DNA from: Hyphomicrobiales bacterium
GTDB lineage: Bacteria > Pseudomonadota > Alphaproteobacteria > Rhizobiales > Rhizobiaceae
NCBI GenBank assembly: GCA_900468535.1
Contig: UBTY01000041.1
Span: 182,855-246,854, forward strand
Direction: 5' to 3'
Length of the DNA: 64,000 nucleotides
A program made the position numbers and the translations under genes. Below the pieces are notes generated by a model. It worked only from the letters and a program-made list of their open reading frames with translations. It searched no databases and was not told where the DNA came from. Shown in pieces: positions 8,207-16,227 of the stretch; within the stretch, counting starts at the first letter, position 1; each line of letters starts with the position of its first letter.

Positions 8207-9400
8207 CTAGCCGACTGAGTTCGGCAGGCGCTCGGGAAGGCTCCGACGATTGAACCCGTGGCCGACTATGTACATGGCCAGCAGCCATGCGGCAGCGATC
8301 ATTGCGCTGGAAACCGCAGCCAAGCTCGCATAGCCCGAAGCCACGATCACGACGCCCGCAAAAATCGGGCCGGCTGCGAAACCGAGCAGATTTGCTGAAC
8401 CTGCAGCCGCCGCCCAGCGCCCAGTGGGATCGAGCGCAGCAGCGAGACCGAACAGATAGGGCAGCGAAAAATAATAAAGAACAGCCGATGCAATGACCGC
8501 GGCACTGTACGCCACCCGGTCATGCCAGAGGCAGAGCACAAGCACCACAAGGATGTAACCGGCACAAAACGCCGTGATAGGAGTTGCCCTTCCCCAGCGG
8601 ATGTTCAGCGCGGTGGCCGCCCCTGCTCCCGCCAGACCAATAAGCGTTGAAGCTGTCAGGATGTATCCAACAGAGCTGGTATCAAAGCCGACCCGCTCGC
8701 CCAAGGGGCCGCTAAACGCGAAGAGACCTGCGGAAACGGCCACGTAGAGAACGATTGCGCCAAAGAGCAACATTCCGAGCCAGGGTTCGGACGCTGCAAC
8801 GCGGGTCTTATCGTCTTTGACAGCGCGGACGTTGGGAACGAGAAGCAGAAGCGGCGCGAATATCAGTGATATCGCAGCAAGCAGTGTGAAAATTCCGCGA
8901 TGCGCGAACGCGGCGGTGACCTCACCTCCCACGCTGAACAGAGCAACGCTACCTATCGCCCAAACCAGCTGGAAGCAGCCGAAAACCTTCTCTGGATTTC
9001 GAGAGTGGGACGCCACGATACACAGCGACATCGCGTATAAGGCTCCTTCCCCGATGCCGGCCAATCCCCGGAGCACCACGAGCGATCCCCATCCCCCGGC
9101 GAAAATCGATGCGCCCTGGGCGGCGAGCGTAATCACAATCGCGAATAGGCTCGCCCATTTGTAGGAGAGATGCGACAGGAACGGGGCGATCAGGATGGCG
9201 GTAGCCGCGAGAGACAGCAATTCGGCGGACGCCACAAAACCCGCGTCGCGTTCAGACAGCGAAAGACCATCGATCAATCCCACGACGACAAACGGCGACA
9301 TTTGGGGCACGAGCCCGCCGATCACCTGGGCGGCGGTCGCGCCGATTACCAGAGAGACAGGATCGCGAGATGCGACGGCGATGCCCGAAATATCGCGCAT
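8207..9400 (-). CDS. MFS transporter, 12-TM
   Basis: The 397-residue product is almost wholly hydrophobic with about 12 membrane segments. The N-terminus DISGIAVASRDPVSLVIGATAAQVIGGLVPQ leads into the first helix, and a loop with RNPEKVFGCFQLVWAIGS follows helix 4. No substrate family is recognisable to me. It ends 9 bp from the histidine kinase stop (convergent). The receiver gene at 9517-9885 lies upstream on the same strand with a 116-bp gap, so transcription from the box promoter at 9952-9995 may read into it. Confidence 0.85.
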   Translation of the reverse strand: MRDISGIAVASRDPVSLVIGATAAQVIGGLVPQMSPFVVVGLIDGLSLSERDAGFVASAELLSLAATAILIAPFLSHLSYKWASLFAIVITLAAQGASIFAGGWGSLVVLRGLAGIGEGALYAMSLCIVASHSRNPEKVFGCFQLVWAIGSVALFSVGGEVTAAFAHRGIFTLLAAISLIFAPLLLLVPNVRAVKDDKTRVAASEPWLGMLLFGAIVLYVAVSAGLFAFSGPLGERVGFDTSSVGYILTASTLIGLAGAGAATALNIRWGRATPITAFCAGYILVVLVLCLWHDRVAYSAAVIASAVLYYFSLPYLFGLAAALDPTGRWAAAAGSANLLGFAAGPIFAGVVIVASGYASLAAVSSAMIAAAWLLAMYIVGHGFNRRSLPERLPNSVG

Positions 9401-9516
9401 GTTCGGCGGTTCCCCGGCCGCGTCCAGTTGTCGGGCGGAACCCTACGCCTTCATTCCAGATGTGTAAATCATGTGCAAATACCCTTCACGCGGCTTCCAG
9501 CCGAAAGCGCACCTGA

Positions 9517-9885
9517 TCATTTGTCGGCGCATATCAGGTTCAGCAACTCTTCGCTGTTCAGAGGCTTGCTCAGGAAAGCAAGAGCTCCCTCTCTGAGGGC
9601 GATGGCATCAGTATCGGTTCCTGGATAGGACGTCATTATGATGACAGGATGCTGCATTCCTTCCCTCCTCAGTCGACGCAGAAGATCGATCCCGGACATC
9701 CCAGGCAAACGAAGATCGCTCACAATGCAATCGACGGCCAGATGGCTTTTCCGGGAGAGGAATTCCTCGGCGGAAGCATATAGCTCGCCACGCAACCCGG
9801 CCGTACCAAGCAAATCCTGCAAGGCCACGCGAAGATTGCGGTCGTCATCGACTATAGCGACAATCTTCACGCGGGAGCCAGACAT
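9517..9885 (-). CDS. Single-domain response regulator (receiver only)
   Basis: This protein of about 122 residues is a lone CheY-like receiver: AIVDDD holds the acidic pocket, CIVSDLRLPGMSG the phospho-acceptor Asp, IIMTSYPG the Thr/Ser switch, and FLSKPLN the conserved Lys. No output domain follows. I take the ATG at 9885; a TTG nine bases upstream is possible. It resembles the other receiver-only protein at 14413-14814, and the sequence style (MPGMxGIxLLRR, KPxNSxELL) is that of receivers found beside NodV/FixL-type kinases. Probable role: phosphate shuttle or sink for the PAS kinases of this locus. The gene has its own box promoter. Confidence 0.9.
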   Translation of the reverse strand: MSGSRVKIVAIVDDDRNLRVALQDLLGTAGLRGELYASAEEFLSRKSHLAVDCIVSDLRLPGMSGIDLLRRLRREGMQHPVIIMTSYPGTDTDAIALREGALAFLSKPLNSEELLNLICADK

Positions 9886-9951
9886 TCTTGGCAACCTATC
9901 TTCAAACCGCTTGCAGCGAAGCGGCGGGCGAACCGAGCCGAATCCGTCTCC

Positions 9952-9995
9952 AGCCTAACACGACCGCGCTGTCGAAAAAGGTAAACGAAGGTTTG
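9952..9995 (-). promoter_or_regulatory. StyR/TodT-like box with -10 hexamer, receiver gene promoter
   Basis: On the reverse strand the core reads AACCTTCGTTTAC (AAAC/GTTT halves at 9983-9994), followed 29 nt after the first G of GTTT by TAGGCT (9957-9952). The core matches the cupin box in 12 of 13 positions. It precedes the receiver gene starting at 9885. Confidence 0.7.
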
Positions 9996-10070
9996 CAACC
10001 TTGAGCACTTCCGGACTTCGAGTCCTGTCGCCTCCGTCGGTCACATGAGCCACGTTCCCTTAAGAAGTCG

Positions 10071-10104
10071 GCGGCGGGCGAAACGGTTCGGTTCCGCCCG
10101 CCGC
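10071..10104 (-). terminator. Hairpin after AhpD-like gene
   Basis: A perfect 10-bp GC-only inverted repeat (10071-10080 and 10095-10104, 14-nt loop) lies 7 bp past the stop of the carboxymuconolactone-decarboxylase-like gene. No T tract is evident, so it is a probable but not textbook terminator. Confidence 0.55.
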
Positions 10105-10110
10105 GGCCAC

Positions 10111-10599
10111 CTACTCCAAACCAGCCTTGTCCAGACCGAATGCCTTGTCGGCAGAGCCCGGCACAGCCTTGAATGCGATGCTCGCCCGGTTCCACGCATT
10201 TATCACCATGATCTGGAAAGTAAGGTCGGAGATCTCCTTTTCGGAAAGCTGACCGCGCACCTTCTCATAGAGCTCGTCGGGAACGCCGGCGTCGGAAAGT
10301 TTCGTTACCGCTTCCGTCCACGCCAATGCGGCGCGCTCACGAGGGCTGAACAGCGTGGATTCGCGCCAGGCGGCGACATGGTAGAGGCGGAGGGGGCGTT
10401 CACCATGGATTGTCGCTTCCTTCGAGTGCATATCCAGGCAGAATGCGCACCCGTTCATCTGTGAGGCACGAATGTCCACAAGGTCCAAGATCGACTGCTC
10501 GATCGAACCCTTCTTCACGTCATTGCTGAATGTCATCAGGCCCTTGAAAAGATCGGGCGATAGTTGAGAAAAATTGAGCCGCTGCGTCATATGCTCCAT
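10111..10599 (-). CDS. Carboxymuconolactone decarboxylase / AhpD-like alkylhydroperoxidase family protein
   Basis: The 162-residue protein carries the family's CxxC-x2-H-type active site (NGCAFCLDMHSKEA, around residues 50-63), with the Glu/Asp-rich helix before it and the WREST..FSPRERAALAWTEAVT stretch typical of CMD/AhpD proteins. Family members reduce peroxides or act on aromatic lactones; the CxxC form points to a thiol peroxidase-like role. ATG codons at 10599 and 10590 are both possible, and GGAG precedes the second. A regulatory box lies about 90 bp upstream, though it is the one copy whose -10 is poor. Confidence 0.88.
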   Translation of the reverse strand: MEHMTQRLNFSQLSPDLFKGLMTFSNDVKKGSIEQSILDLVDIRASQMNGCAFCLDMHSKEATIHGERPLRLYHVAAWRESTLFSPRERAALAWTEAVTKLSDAGVPDELYEKVRGQLSEKEISDLTFQIMVINAWNRASIAFKAVPGSADKAFGLDKAGLE

Positions 10600-10658
10600 C
10601 CGTTTCTTGAAGATCTGAAATGATCGGGCGGATCAGATCCGCCTTTCGAACCGTCACA

Positions 10659-10702
10659 CCGTGATCGAGTCATCGGCATCGGAATAGCTAAACGTCCGTT
10701 GG
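10659..10702 (-). promoter_or_regulatory. StyR/TodT-like box upstream of AhpD-like gene
   Basis: On the reverse strand the core reads AACGGACGTTTAG with CCCC in front (AAAC/GTT halves at 10690-10700). At the usual distance the hexamer is TCACGG, not TAGnnT, so the promoter part is weak or sited differently. Box polarity toward the gene is conserved. Confidence 0.55.
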
Positions 10703-10776
10703 GGTGGTGAAGAAGCCTTTGTCAGCCATCGGTGCTTTAAGCCCCTGAAAAGGAAGACAATCGCGATCGTTTCCGA

Positions 10777-11724
10777 TCAAGTTTGCGAATTGGCAGGCGC
10801 CTGTCGGTTTGCCTTCACTACGGAGGCGACAAAATCGGTAAAAAGCTGGAGGCGGAAGCTGGCCGACCTTCCGTATGGGTGGAAGGCTTGTAACGGCGCT
10901 GTCTCCAATTCGACGTATGGAAACAGTTCGATCAGTGCGCCGCAGCCGATATCGTCTTCTACAATTCGCCGGATGAGATACGCCGCCCCCGCGCCATTCA
11001 GCGCGGCGTCGCGTATGGCGGTTGCGGAATCAAGATCCAGGCCACCGTTCGGCAGAACCCTTCTGCCGTCCGAAAACCGGATCGGATATGGTCTGCCTTC
11101 CACGGCATAGCGAACGAAAGGAACCCCTTCCAACTGGCTGATCGTACGTGGCCGCCCGTGACGCCTGACAAATGCAGGCGACACCACAATGGTCATATCG
11201 AGATGCGTCAGTGTTCGGCCCGTCAGCCCCGCCGGCGCGACACCGCCAACCCTGTAAGCGACGTCATAGTTCTCCCGAACTACGTCAACCGCACGATCTG
11301 TCGTACTTATGTCAAAGGATATTTCCGGGTACTTCGGCATGAAGTCCGTCACAAGCTGCCGCAATATCAAACGGCCGATTTCACTTGGCAGACTGACGCG
11401 GAGGTGGCCGGCCGGCTTCCCATGATGTTGGACCGTATCTCCCGCGTTGCCGAGCTCGCGTAGCAGAGGCATGATCCTGCGATAGAAAGCTTCGCCTTCT
11501 GGCGTTACTGCCAACAAGCGCGTCGATCGGTGAACCAGGTTGACGGCGAGCATGCGCTCCAGCCGAGTGACGCTTCTCGATACAAACGAAGGCGTCGTCC
11601 CAAGACTTCTGGCTGCGGCACTAAAGGATCCGGCCTCCACAGTTCGAACGAAGGCAATCAAGGCTGGCGTTTCACCCAACAATCCCTGAGTTCCGACCCG
11701 GAGTGTTTCGCGTTCTTCTGGCAC
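10777..11724 (-). CDS. LysR-family transcriptional regulator
   Basis: The 315-residue product has a LysR winged helix-turn-helix (LIAFVRTVEAGSFSAAARSL, then SFVSRSVTRLERMLAVNL) and a substrate-binding domain of the CrgA-like subgroup. The first codon is probably the GTG at 11724, with a weak AGGA site; a downstream start is possible. It lies between the MscS-type channel gene (65 bp upstream) and the AhpD-like gene, all on the reverse strand. The target is not obvious; it does not sit divergently from a single clear enzyme gene. Confidence 0.87.
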   Translation of the reverse strand: MPEERETLRVGTQGLLGETPALIAFVRTVEAGSFSAAARSLGTTPSFVSRSVTRLERMLAVNLVHRSTRLLAVTPEGEAFYRRIMPLLRELGNAGDTVQHHGKPAGHLRVSLPSEIGRLILRQLVTDFMPKYPEISFDISTTDRAVDVVRENYDVAYRVGGVAPAGLTGRTLTHLDMTIVVSPAFVRRHGRPRTISQLEGVPFVRYAVEGRPYPIRFSDGRRVLPNGGLDLDSATAIRDAALNGAGAAYLIRRIVEDDIGCGALIELFPYVELETAPLQAFHPYGRSASFRLQLFTDFVASVVKANRQAPANSQT

Positions 11725-11789
11725 CGTGAACCCATCCTGTCGGCCTGCCCCGCGCCCCGCAAAGGAGACCCTGTTTACCCGGCGGCAGC

Positions 11790-13250
11790 TTATTTGTTGC
11801 GAAAAATGGTTCGGATGGCATAAGCGAGGTCATGCCTGCTGTCGGATTTCAAGGCGGGCCGGTCTATTTGCGCTGCCCGAGCGGCTTCGCTGGAGGCAAG
11901 ATTTCTTAGAACGATCGTTGCTAGCTCGGGCCGCTCAGCCATCAGTGCGTCAAGCGACGCTCTCTCGATTGTAAAGATCTTGGTTGCCGTCACCGCTGTG
12001 ATCTCGCTCTGTTCAAGCGCCTCGGTCGTCACATCTATCGCACCGAACCAATCACCTGGAGCAAGACGCACCCCTTGCTGGCCGTCGTGATTGACGGCTG
12101 CGACGCCTGATTTAACGAGCATCAGGGCGTCACCAGCAGCACCGCGTTCAAGGATCGTTTCGCCGGCGGCAAATTGGCGTTCGATGACAAGGGTTACCAG
12201 TGCACGACACCCGTCCTCGTCTAGACCGATGAAAAATGAACTCGACCCGATCGATTCTTCAAGGGAAGTGTGCGGTATCGAAATCAGACTGTCCGGGATC
12301 TGCGAGGTTCCAACCGGCATCGCCAGGACGAGACTGTTCGAGGCGCAATGGCGGTAAACGAGATCGATAACCTCGTTCCGAGCCGCACCTCGTCGGGACG
12401 GACCTTTCACCTGGAAATAGAGTTCGACTTCAATCGCGGTGGCGCCAATGCCGACCAAGACGACGGAGGGCGGCGGATCGTGAACGATGGAATTACAGCT
12501 CGCCAGGACGTCATGCATGACATCGATGACGAAGCGCGGCCTGCCTGTCGGCACGATCCGAAGTGACAGCATCAACTGGTGATTTTCATCGGGCTTGCTG
12601 ACGTTCGTGAGCACCTGCTTTGCGAGAACGCTGTTCGGAAGGACCATCTGGTTGTGAGCGGCCGTCAGGAGATAGGTCGATCGCCAATTGCTTGCGACCA
12701 CTCGTCCTTCGGTGCCATCACCGAGCTGAACCCAGTCGCCGATCGCGTACGGCCGACCGAGTGTAAGGGCGATCCCCGAGAACACGTCTCCAAGCGTATT
12801 TTGAAGTGCAAGGCCGAGAATAATGGCGATCACACCGGACGTTGCCAGAAGCGTACCGACCCGAACCCCGAACACGAAAGCCATGATCGACAGGAGGACG
12901 CCCAGATAGACGACGGCAACGACGAGATCCTGAAGCAGCCGAGCCTCCCGCGGCTGCCCCTCGAGGACGATACAGATCCGCACGAAGCCGATTGTTGCCC
13001 AGGACAGATGGGTCCACCAAAGGATCTTTGCGGCAACGACCAGTCCGCCCAAGCCATCGAACTGCGGCGCTTCAAATCGCAAAGGGTCCATTCCAGCGAG
13101 CGCGACCGCAACGCTCATCGCCAGGAAAAACACGATCTGCGCGATCAGCCTTGCTGTCGGCCGGGACCGGCCTTGGAGATGCCATAGCAGGATACCCGCC
13201 ACGCCGAGTACATTGATCAAAACGATCATCATTAGCGGCTGCTGCGGCAT
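11790..13250 (-). CDS. MscS-type channel with C-terminal cyclic-nucleotide-binding domain
   Basis: The 486-residue protein has about five N-terminal hydrophobic segments and the MscS pore and beta domain (IAIILGLALQNTLGDVFSGI, then GRPYAIGDWVQLGDGTEGRV and VLPNSVLAKQ). The last ~130 residues are a cyclic-nucleotide-binding fold (FFIGLDEDGCRALV, then RQFAAGETILERGAAGDALMLV). This matches the bacterial cyclic-nucleotide-gated (bCNG) branch of the MscS superfamily. The ATG at 13250 is preferred (GAGAG upstream); an earlier in-frame ATG at 13316 lies before a palindrome. Two cyclase genes in the same window (1-819 and 14906-16144) could supply the ligand. Gating by cAMP is inference. Confidence 0.9.
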   Translation of the reverse strand: MPQQPLMMIVLINVLGVAGILLWHLQGRSRPTARLIAQIVFFLAMSVAVALAGMDPLRFEAPQFDGLGGLVVAAKILWWTHLSWATIGFVRICIVLEGQPREARLLQDLVVAVVYLGVLLSIMAFVFGVRVGTLLATSGVIAIILGLALQNTLGDVFSGIALTLGRPYAIGDWVQLGDGTEGRVVASNWRSTYLLTAAHNQMVLPNSVLAKQVLTNVSKPDENHQLMLSLRIVPTGRPRFVIDVMHDVLASCNSIVHDPPPSVVLVGIGATAIEVELYFQVKGPSRRGAARNEVIDLVYRHCASNSLVLAMPVGTSQIPDSLISIPHTSLEESIGSSSFFIGLDEDGCRALVTLVIERQFAAGETILERGAAGDALMLVKSGVAAVNHDGQQGVRLAPGDWFGAIDVTTEALEQSEITAVTATKIFTIERASLDALMAERPELATIVLRNLASSEAARAAQIDRPALKSDSRHDLAYAIRTIFRNK

Positions 13251-13650
13251 GAAACTCTCGCTGCAATGGTGTTTGTCGCGCCCATCGAAACAGGCCTGGA
13301 GACCTGTTTGTCTCATGGGGTCAGGTTGACGTTACAGGCTTGATCTGGTCGGGCCTATAGAACCTGTTGGTAGTTGCGCCCGCCAGAAAAGGACGATCAG
13401 CCACGCAGATTGGATCCCCGCTGGCCGGCAGCAACGCAAGGCAAGAAACCGAGCACCCAGAGATCTCACTTCGGAAGTTGCAATTGAAACGCCTTTGCGA
13501 TCACACCAAGGCAAGTTTCTTTTGTATGCGCCAGCAGCACGGCGCTATGATCGCCAGGATCGCAAGCGCGGTTGACGCCCGGATACGGTTAGCTGTTGAC
13601 GGCGCCAAGGTCGGGTTGAACGCATTCCTCGTTGATTTGCAAATAGATAG
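13251..13650. other. Divergent intergenic region between channel gene and FixJ-type regulator
   Basis: No convincing gene is seen. A perfect 7-bp palindrome AAACAGG / CCTGTTT (13288-13294 and 13303-13309, 8-nt spacer) lies about 40-60 bp upstream of the channel start and could be an operator. The right end carries the box promoter of the FixJ-type gene. Confidence 0.5.
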
Positions 13651-13693
13651 AGAACCTTGGTTTACTTGTTTGCCGATGCGGTTCCATTAGAAT
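13651..13693 (+). promoter_or_regulatory. StyR/TodT-like box with -10 hexamer, FixJ-type regulator promoter
   Basis: Core AACCTTGGTTTAC (13653-13665) with TAGAAT at 13688-13693, 28 nt after the first base of GTTT. AACC-TT-GGTT is a perfect palindrome. It lies in front of a FixJ-type gene, which suggests autoregulation. The translation start is 13735. Confidence 0.75.
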
Positions 13694-13734
13694 GGCAGCG
13701 ATCGGATGGAGATCTCCTTCCGGATGGAGGAAGA

Positions 13735-14385
13735 ATGATGCAAACCGCCAGCGATGCCGGGCTTGAACTAATGCCCAAGCAAGCTGTGCATATCGTCGAC
13801 GATGACGAGCACCTTCGACTATCGCTTCTCGACCTTTTCCTTTCCCTAGGGATGACTGCGTGCGCCTTCGCGGATGCTGCGGATTTCTTTGCAAGGGCTT
13901 CGCGAGAGTGCGCAGGCTGTATTCTCCTCGATCTTCGCCTGCCGGGTATCAACGGGATAGAATTTCAGGGCAGGCTCGAAACGGAAGGTTTCCAATTGCC
14001 TGTTGTCTTCATGACTGGCCATGGCGACGTTACGACGAGCGTCAATGCAATGAAGGCGGGCGCCATCGACTTCCTGCAGAAACCGCTACAGACAAAGGAA
14101 CTTCTGGAGGCGATCAACGCCGCATTTGTCATCGACAGCGACCGCCGGAGAATGCGTGCTTCTACGGAGGAAATCAATCGACGCGCATCGACCCTCACGC
14201 GGCGTGAACACCAAGTTATGGGGCTGGTGGCGCAGGGCTTGATGAACAAGCAGATCGCGTTCGAACTCGGCGTAAGCGAGATGATGGTCAAGCTTCATAG
14301 AGGCAAAGTCATGAGAAAAATGAAAGCAACGTCGCTGGCCGAGCTCGTCCGTCTGGTTGAGCTCATTCAACACGATCAACGATGA
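13735..14385 (+). CDS. FixJ/NarL-type response regulator (receiver + LuxR HTH)
   Basis: The 216-residue protein has a receiver domain (HIVDDDEHLRLSLLDLF acidic pocket; CILLDLRLPGINGIEF phospho-acceptor Asp; VVFMTGHGDV Thr; FLQKPLQ Lys) and a C-terminal LuxR/FixJ HTH (LTRREHQVMGLVAQGLMNKQ, recognition helix SEMMVKLHRGKVMRKM). The receiver-linker-HTH design is shared with FixJ, NodW, StyR and TodT. The start is the ATG at 13735 or the next codon, both served by GGAGG; longer frames upstream run through the promoter. It is followed by a lone receiver gene (27-bp gap) and a cyclase gene, probably one transcript. Its own promoter carries the recurrent box, so it is a candidate activator of that box. 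Confidence 0.92.
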   Translation: MMQTASDAGLELMPKQAVHIVDDDEHLRLSLLDLFLSLGMTACAFADAADFFARASRECAGCILLDLRLPGINGIEFQGRLETEGFQLPVVFMTGHGDVTTSVNAMKAGAIDFLQKPLQTKELLEAINAAFVIDSDRRRMRASTEEINRRASTLTRREHQVMGLVAQGLMNKQIAFELGVSEMMVKLHRGKVMRKMKATSLAELVRLVELIQHDQR

Positions 14386-14412
14386 TGTAGCGCGTTTGAA
14401 GGGGTCGGCTCG

Positions 14413-14814
14413 ATGGCGGACGATGCGAAGACCCGAAGCTCCGGGCAGTCGGAAAACGCAGCGATAGTCGCGATAGTCGACGACGACCGCGCCCTGCTCG
14501 AGTCGCTGGGCGACTTCTTCGATGCCATGGGCATCGGTAGTGTGGCTTTCAATTCCGGCGACGCATTCCTGAAATCCGGTGAACTTCGGCGCGTGCGTTG
14601 CGTGCTGGTGGATCTCAAGATGCCGGGCATGAACGGCATAGAACTCCTGCGGAAGATCGTGGCCGACCAGGGGCCGCCCGTCTGCATCATGACTTCCTTT
14701 GCCGATAGCGGCACCAGAAAGATGGCGCAGTCGTGCGGAGCCGTCGCCTTCCTTGAGAAGCCGGTCAACTCGCGCGAACTCCTGGCATTCGTCTCAACGT
14801 CGGGCTTCACATAA
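14413..14814 (+). CDS. Single-domain response regulator (receiver only)
   Basis: The 133-residue receiver has VAIVDDDRALLESLGDFF (acidic pocket), CVLVDLKMPGMNGIELL (phospho-acceptor Asp), CIMTSFADSG (Thr/Ser) and FLEKPVN (Lys), and no output domain. It starts 27 bp after the FixJ-type regulator gene and is probably co-transcribed. It is a paralogue of the receiver at 9517-9885. Two such proteins among three PAS kinases suggest phosphate distribution or quenching between kinases; that function is inferred. Confidence 0.9.
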   Translation: MADDAKTRSSGQSENAAIVAIVDDDRALLESLGDFFDAMGIGSVAFNSGDAFLKSGELRRVRCVLVDLKMPGMNGIELLRKIVADQGPPVCIMTSFADSGTRKMAQSCGAVAFLEKPVNSRELLAFVSTSGFT

Positions 14815-14876
14815 CCATTCGCATGCGCCGATGTAGAACGCATGTTTTAATGACCGGCGATCCAAGGCGACGTAAG

Positions 14877-14895
14877 TCCCTTTGAATTGAAGGGA
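14877..14895 (+). promoter_or_regulatory. Hairpin covering the cyclase ribosome-binding site
   Basis: TCCCTT (14877-14882) and AAGGGA (14890-14895) can pair around a 7-nt loop. The right arm is part of the Shine-Dalgarno stretch AAGGGAG, 10 nt before the cyclase ATG. Such pairing could lower translation; the stem is short, so this is tentative. Confidence 0.3.
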
Positions 14896-14905
14896 GCGCG
14901 CCAAA

Positions 14906-16144
14906 ATGCCCGAAACAGGAAATCTTGCTTCTCCCGCCAGACGGGCCGGTACCGGCCAGAAAACGCTTCGAGAGACGCAGCAGGACGAACGCCAGAAGCT
15001 TTTTGAATGGCTTTCGAGTGGTATCAGGGACGAACCGAATGCAGAACGCATCTTCGTTTCTTTTTGCGAGCGCTTGTTGCGCTGCGGTGTCAAACTCAGT
15101 CGAGCAACGCTTCATTTTCGCGTCCATCATCCGCAGTGGCTGGGCACACGGTTCGTTTGGAGCGGCAACCAAACTGCGGCTCAGGCCCAGACGATCGCCT
15201 ATGACGTAGAAGCAACCGACGTTTTTCAGCTCAGTCCATTCAAGCGTGTCATCGACACCGGAAAGCCGGTTCGCCAACGCTTGCAGATCTGTGGTCCACA
15301 CAGATTCCCCGTTTACGACGAACTACGCGAGGCGGGTCATACCGACTATATCGCCTGGCTAATCGATCACACACAAGGCAGACGCCATCTGATCACACTG
15401 GCGACGAACGCAAGCGGAGGGTTCGCGGACGAGGAGACCGCGCTGGTCGAAGGTCTTCTACCTCTGTTCTCCCTGATCACTGATATCCGACTCAAGAACC
15501 AGCTCGCCAGCACGTTGCTGCAAACCTATGTCGGCCCGCACGCAAGCCAACAGATTTTGGACGGTGCCACAACGCGGGGCAGCGGTGCAACCGTCAACGC
15601 TGCCGTCATGATGTGCGACTTGAGGAATTTCACGCAGCTCTCCGATCGCCGCTCCAGGGATGACGTGATTAGAATTCTCAATCGGTACTTCGACGTCGTG
15701 TGCGAACCGATAGAACGGAACGGCGGTGAAATTCTGAAGTTCATCGGCGACGGATTGCTTGCGATCTTTTCGCTTGCGCAGCCTGATGCTTGCGCGCGCC
15801 TGCTCCACGCAATTCATGAGGCGCACGAAGCAGCCTCCCGTCTCGATGCGACAGAAGAACCGATCGTCTTCGGCACCGGCGTCCACGTCGGCGAAGTCAT
15901 GTACGGCAATATCGGTTCGACGCGCCGCCTGGATTTCACGGTGATCGGGCCAGCCGTAAATCTAGCCTCGAGGCTGGAGGGACTGACGAAGACGCTTCAT
16001 CGAAGGGTCCTGATGTCTGGCGAATTCGTGCGAGAAGCCAGTCGCAGCGGGGAGACCGAATATCTGGGCCTTCATAAGGTCAACGGATTCGATAATGCCG
16101 TCGAGGTCCACGCGCTCAAACTGCCTGTTACCCTGCCCTTCTAG
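14906..16144 (+). CDS. Class III adenylate/guanylate cyclase with soluble N-terminal sensor region
   Basis: The 412-residue protein has an N-terminal region (~200 residues) without membrane segments and a class III cyclase domain. The domain starts near NAAVMMCDLRNFTQLSDR (first metal Asp), continues with GGEILKFIGDGLLAIF (second metal Asp) and FGTGVHVGEVMYGNIGS, and ends with the DFTVIGPAVNLASRLEGL region that contacts base and ribose. It therefore looks catalytically competent. The N-terminal region resembles that of the truncated cyclase at 1-819 (RATLHFRVHHPQ versus RLTLHLMTLHPE). It lies 91 bp after the receiver gene, and the ribosome site is partly in a small hairpin. cAMP is the likelier product for this family in rhizobia. 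Confidence 0.92.
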   Translation: MPETGNLASPARRAGTGQKTLRETQQDERQKLFEWLSSGIRDEPNAERIFVSFCERLLRCGVKLSRATLHFRVHHPQWLGTRFVWSGNQTAAQAQTIAYDVEATDVFQLSPFKRVIDTGKPVRQRLQICGPHRFPVYDELREAGHTDYIAWLIDHTQGRRHLITLATNASGGFADEETALVEGLLPLFSLITDIRLKNQLASTLLQTYVGPHASQQILDGATTRGSGATVNAAVMMCDLRNFTQLSDRRSRDDVIRILNRYFDVVCEPIERNGGEILKFIGDGLLAIFSLAQPDACARLLHAIHEAHEAASRLDATEEPIVFGTGVHVGEVMYGNIGSTRRLDFTVIGPAVNLASRLEGLTKTLHRRVLMSGEFVREASRSGETEYLGLHKVNGFDNAVEVHALKLPVTLPF

Positions 16145-16227
16145 AGCCGATACAGCCCGCCCTTTGGATGCGTCTCCCCCGCGCGACGGAGACCGGGACA
16201 TCCGATACGCGTCCGTACACGCACAAA

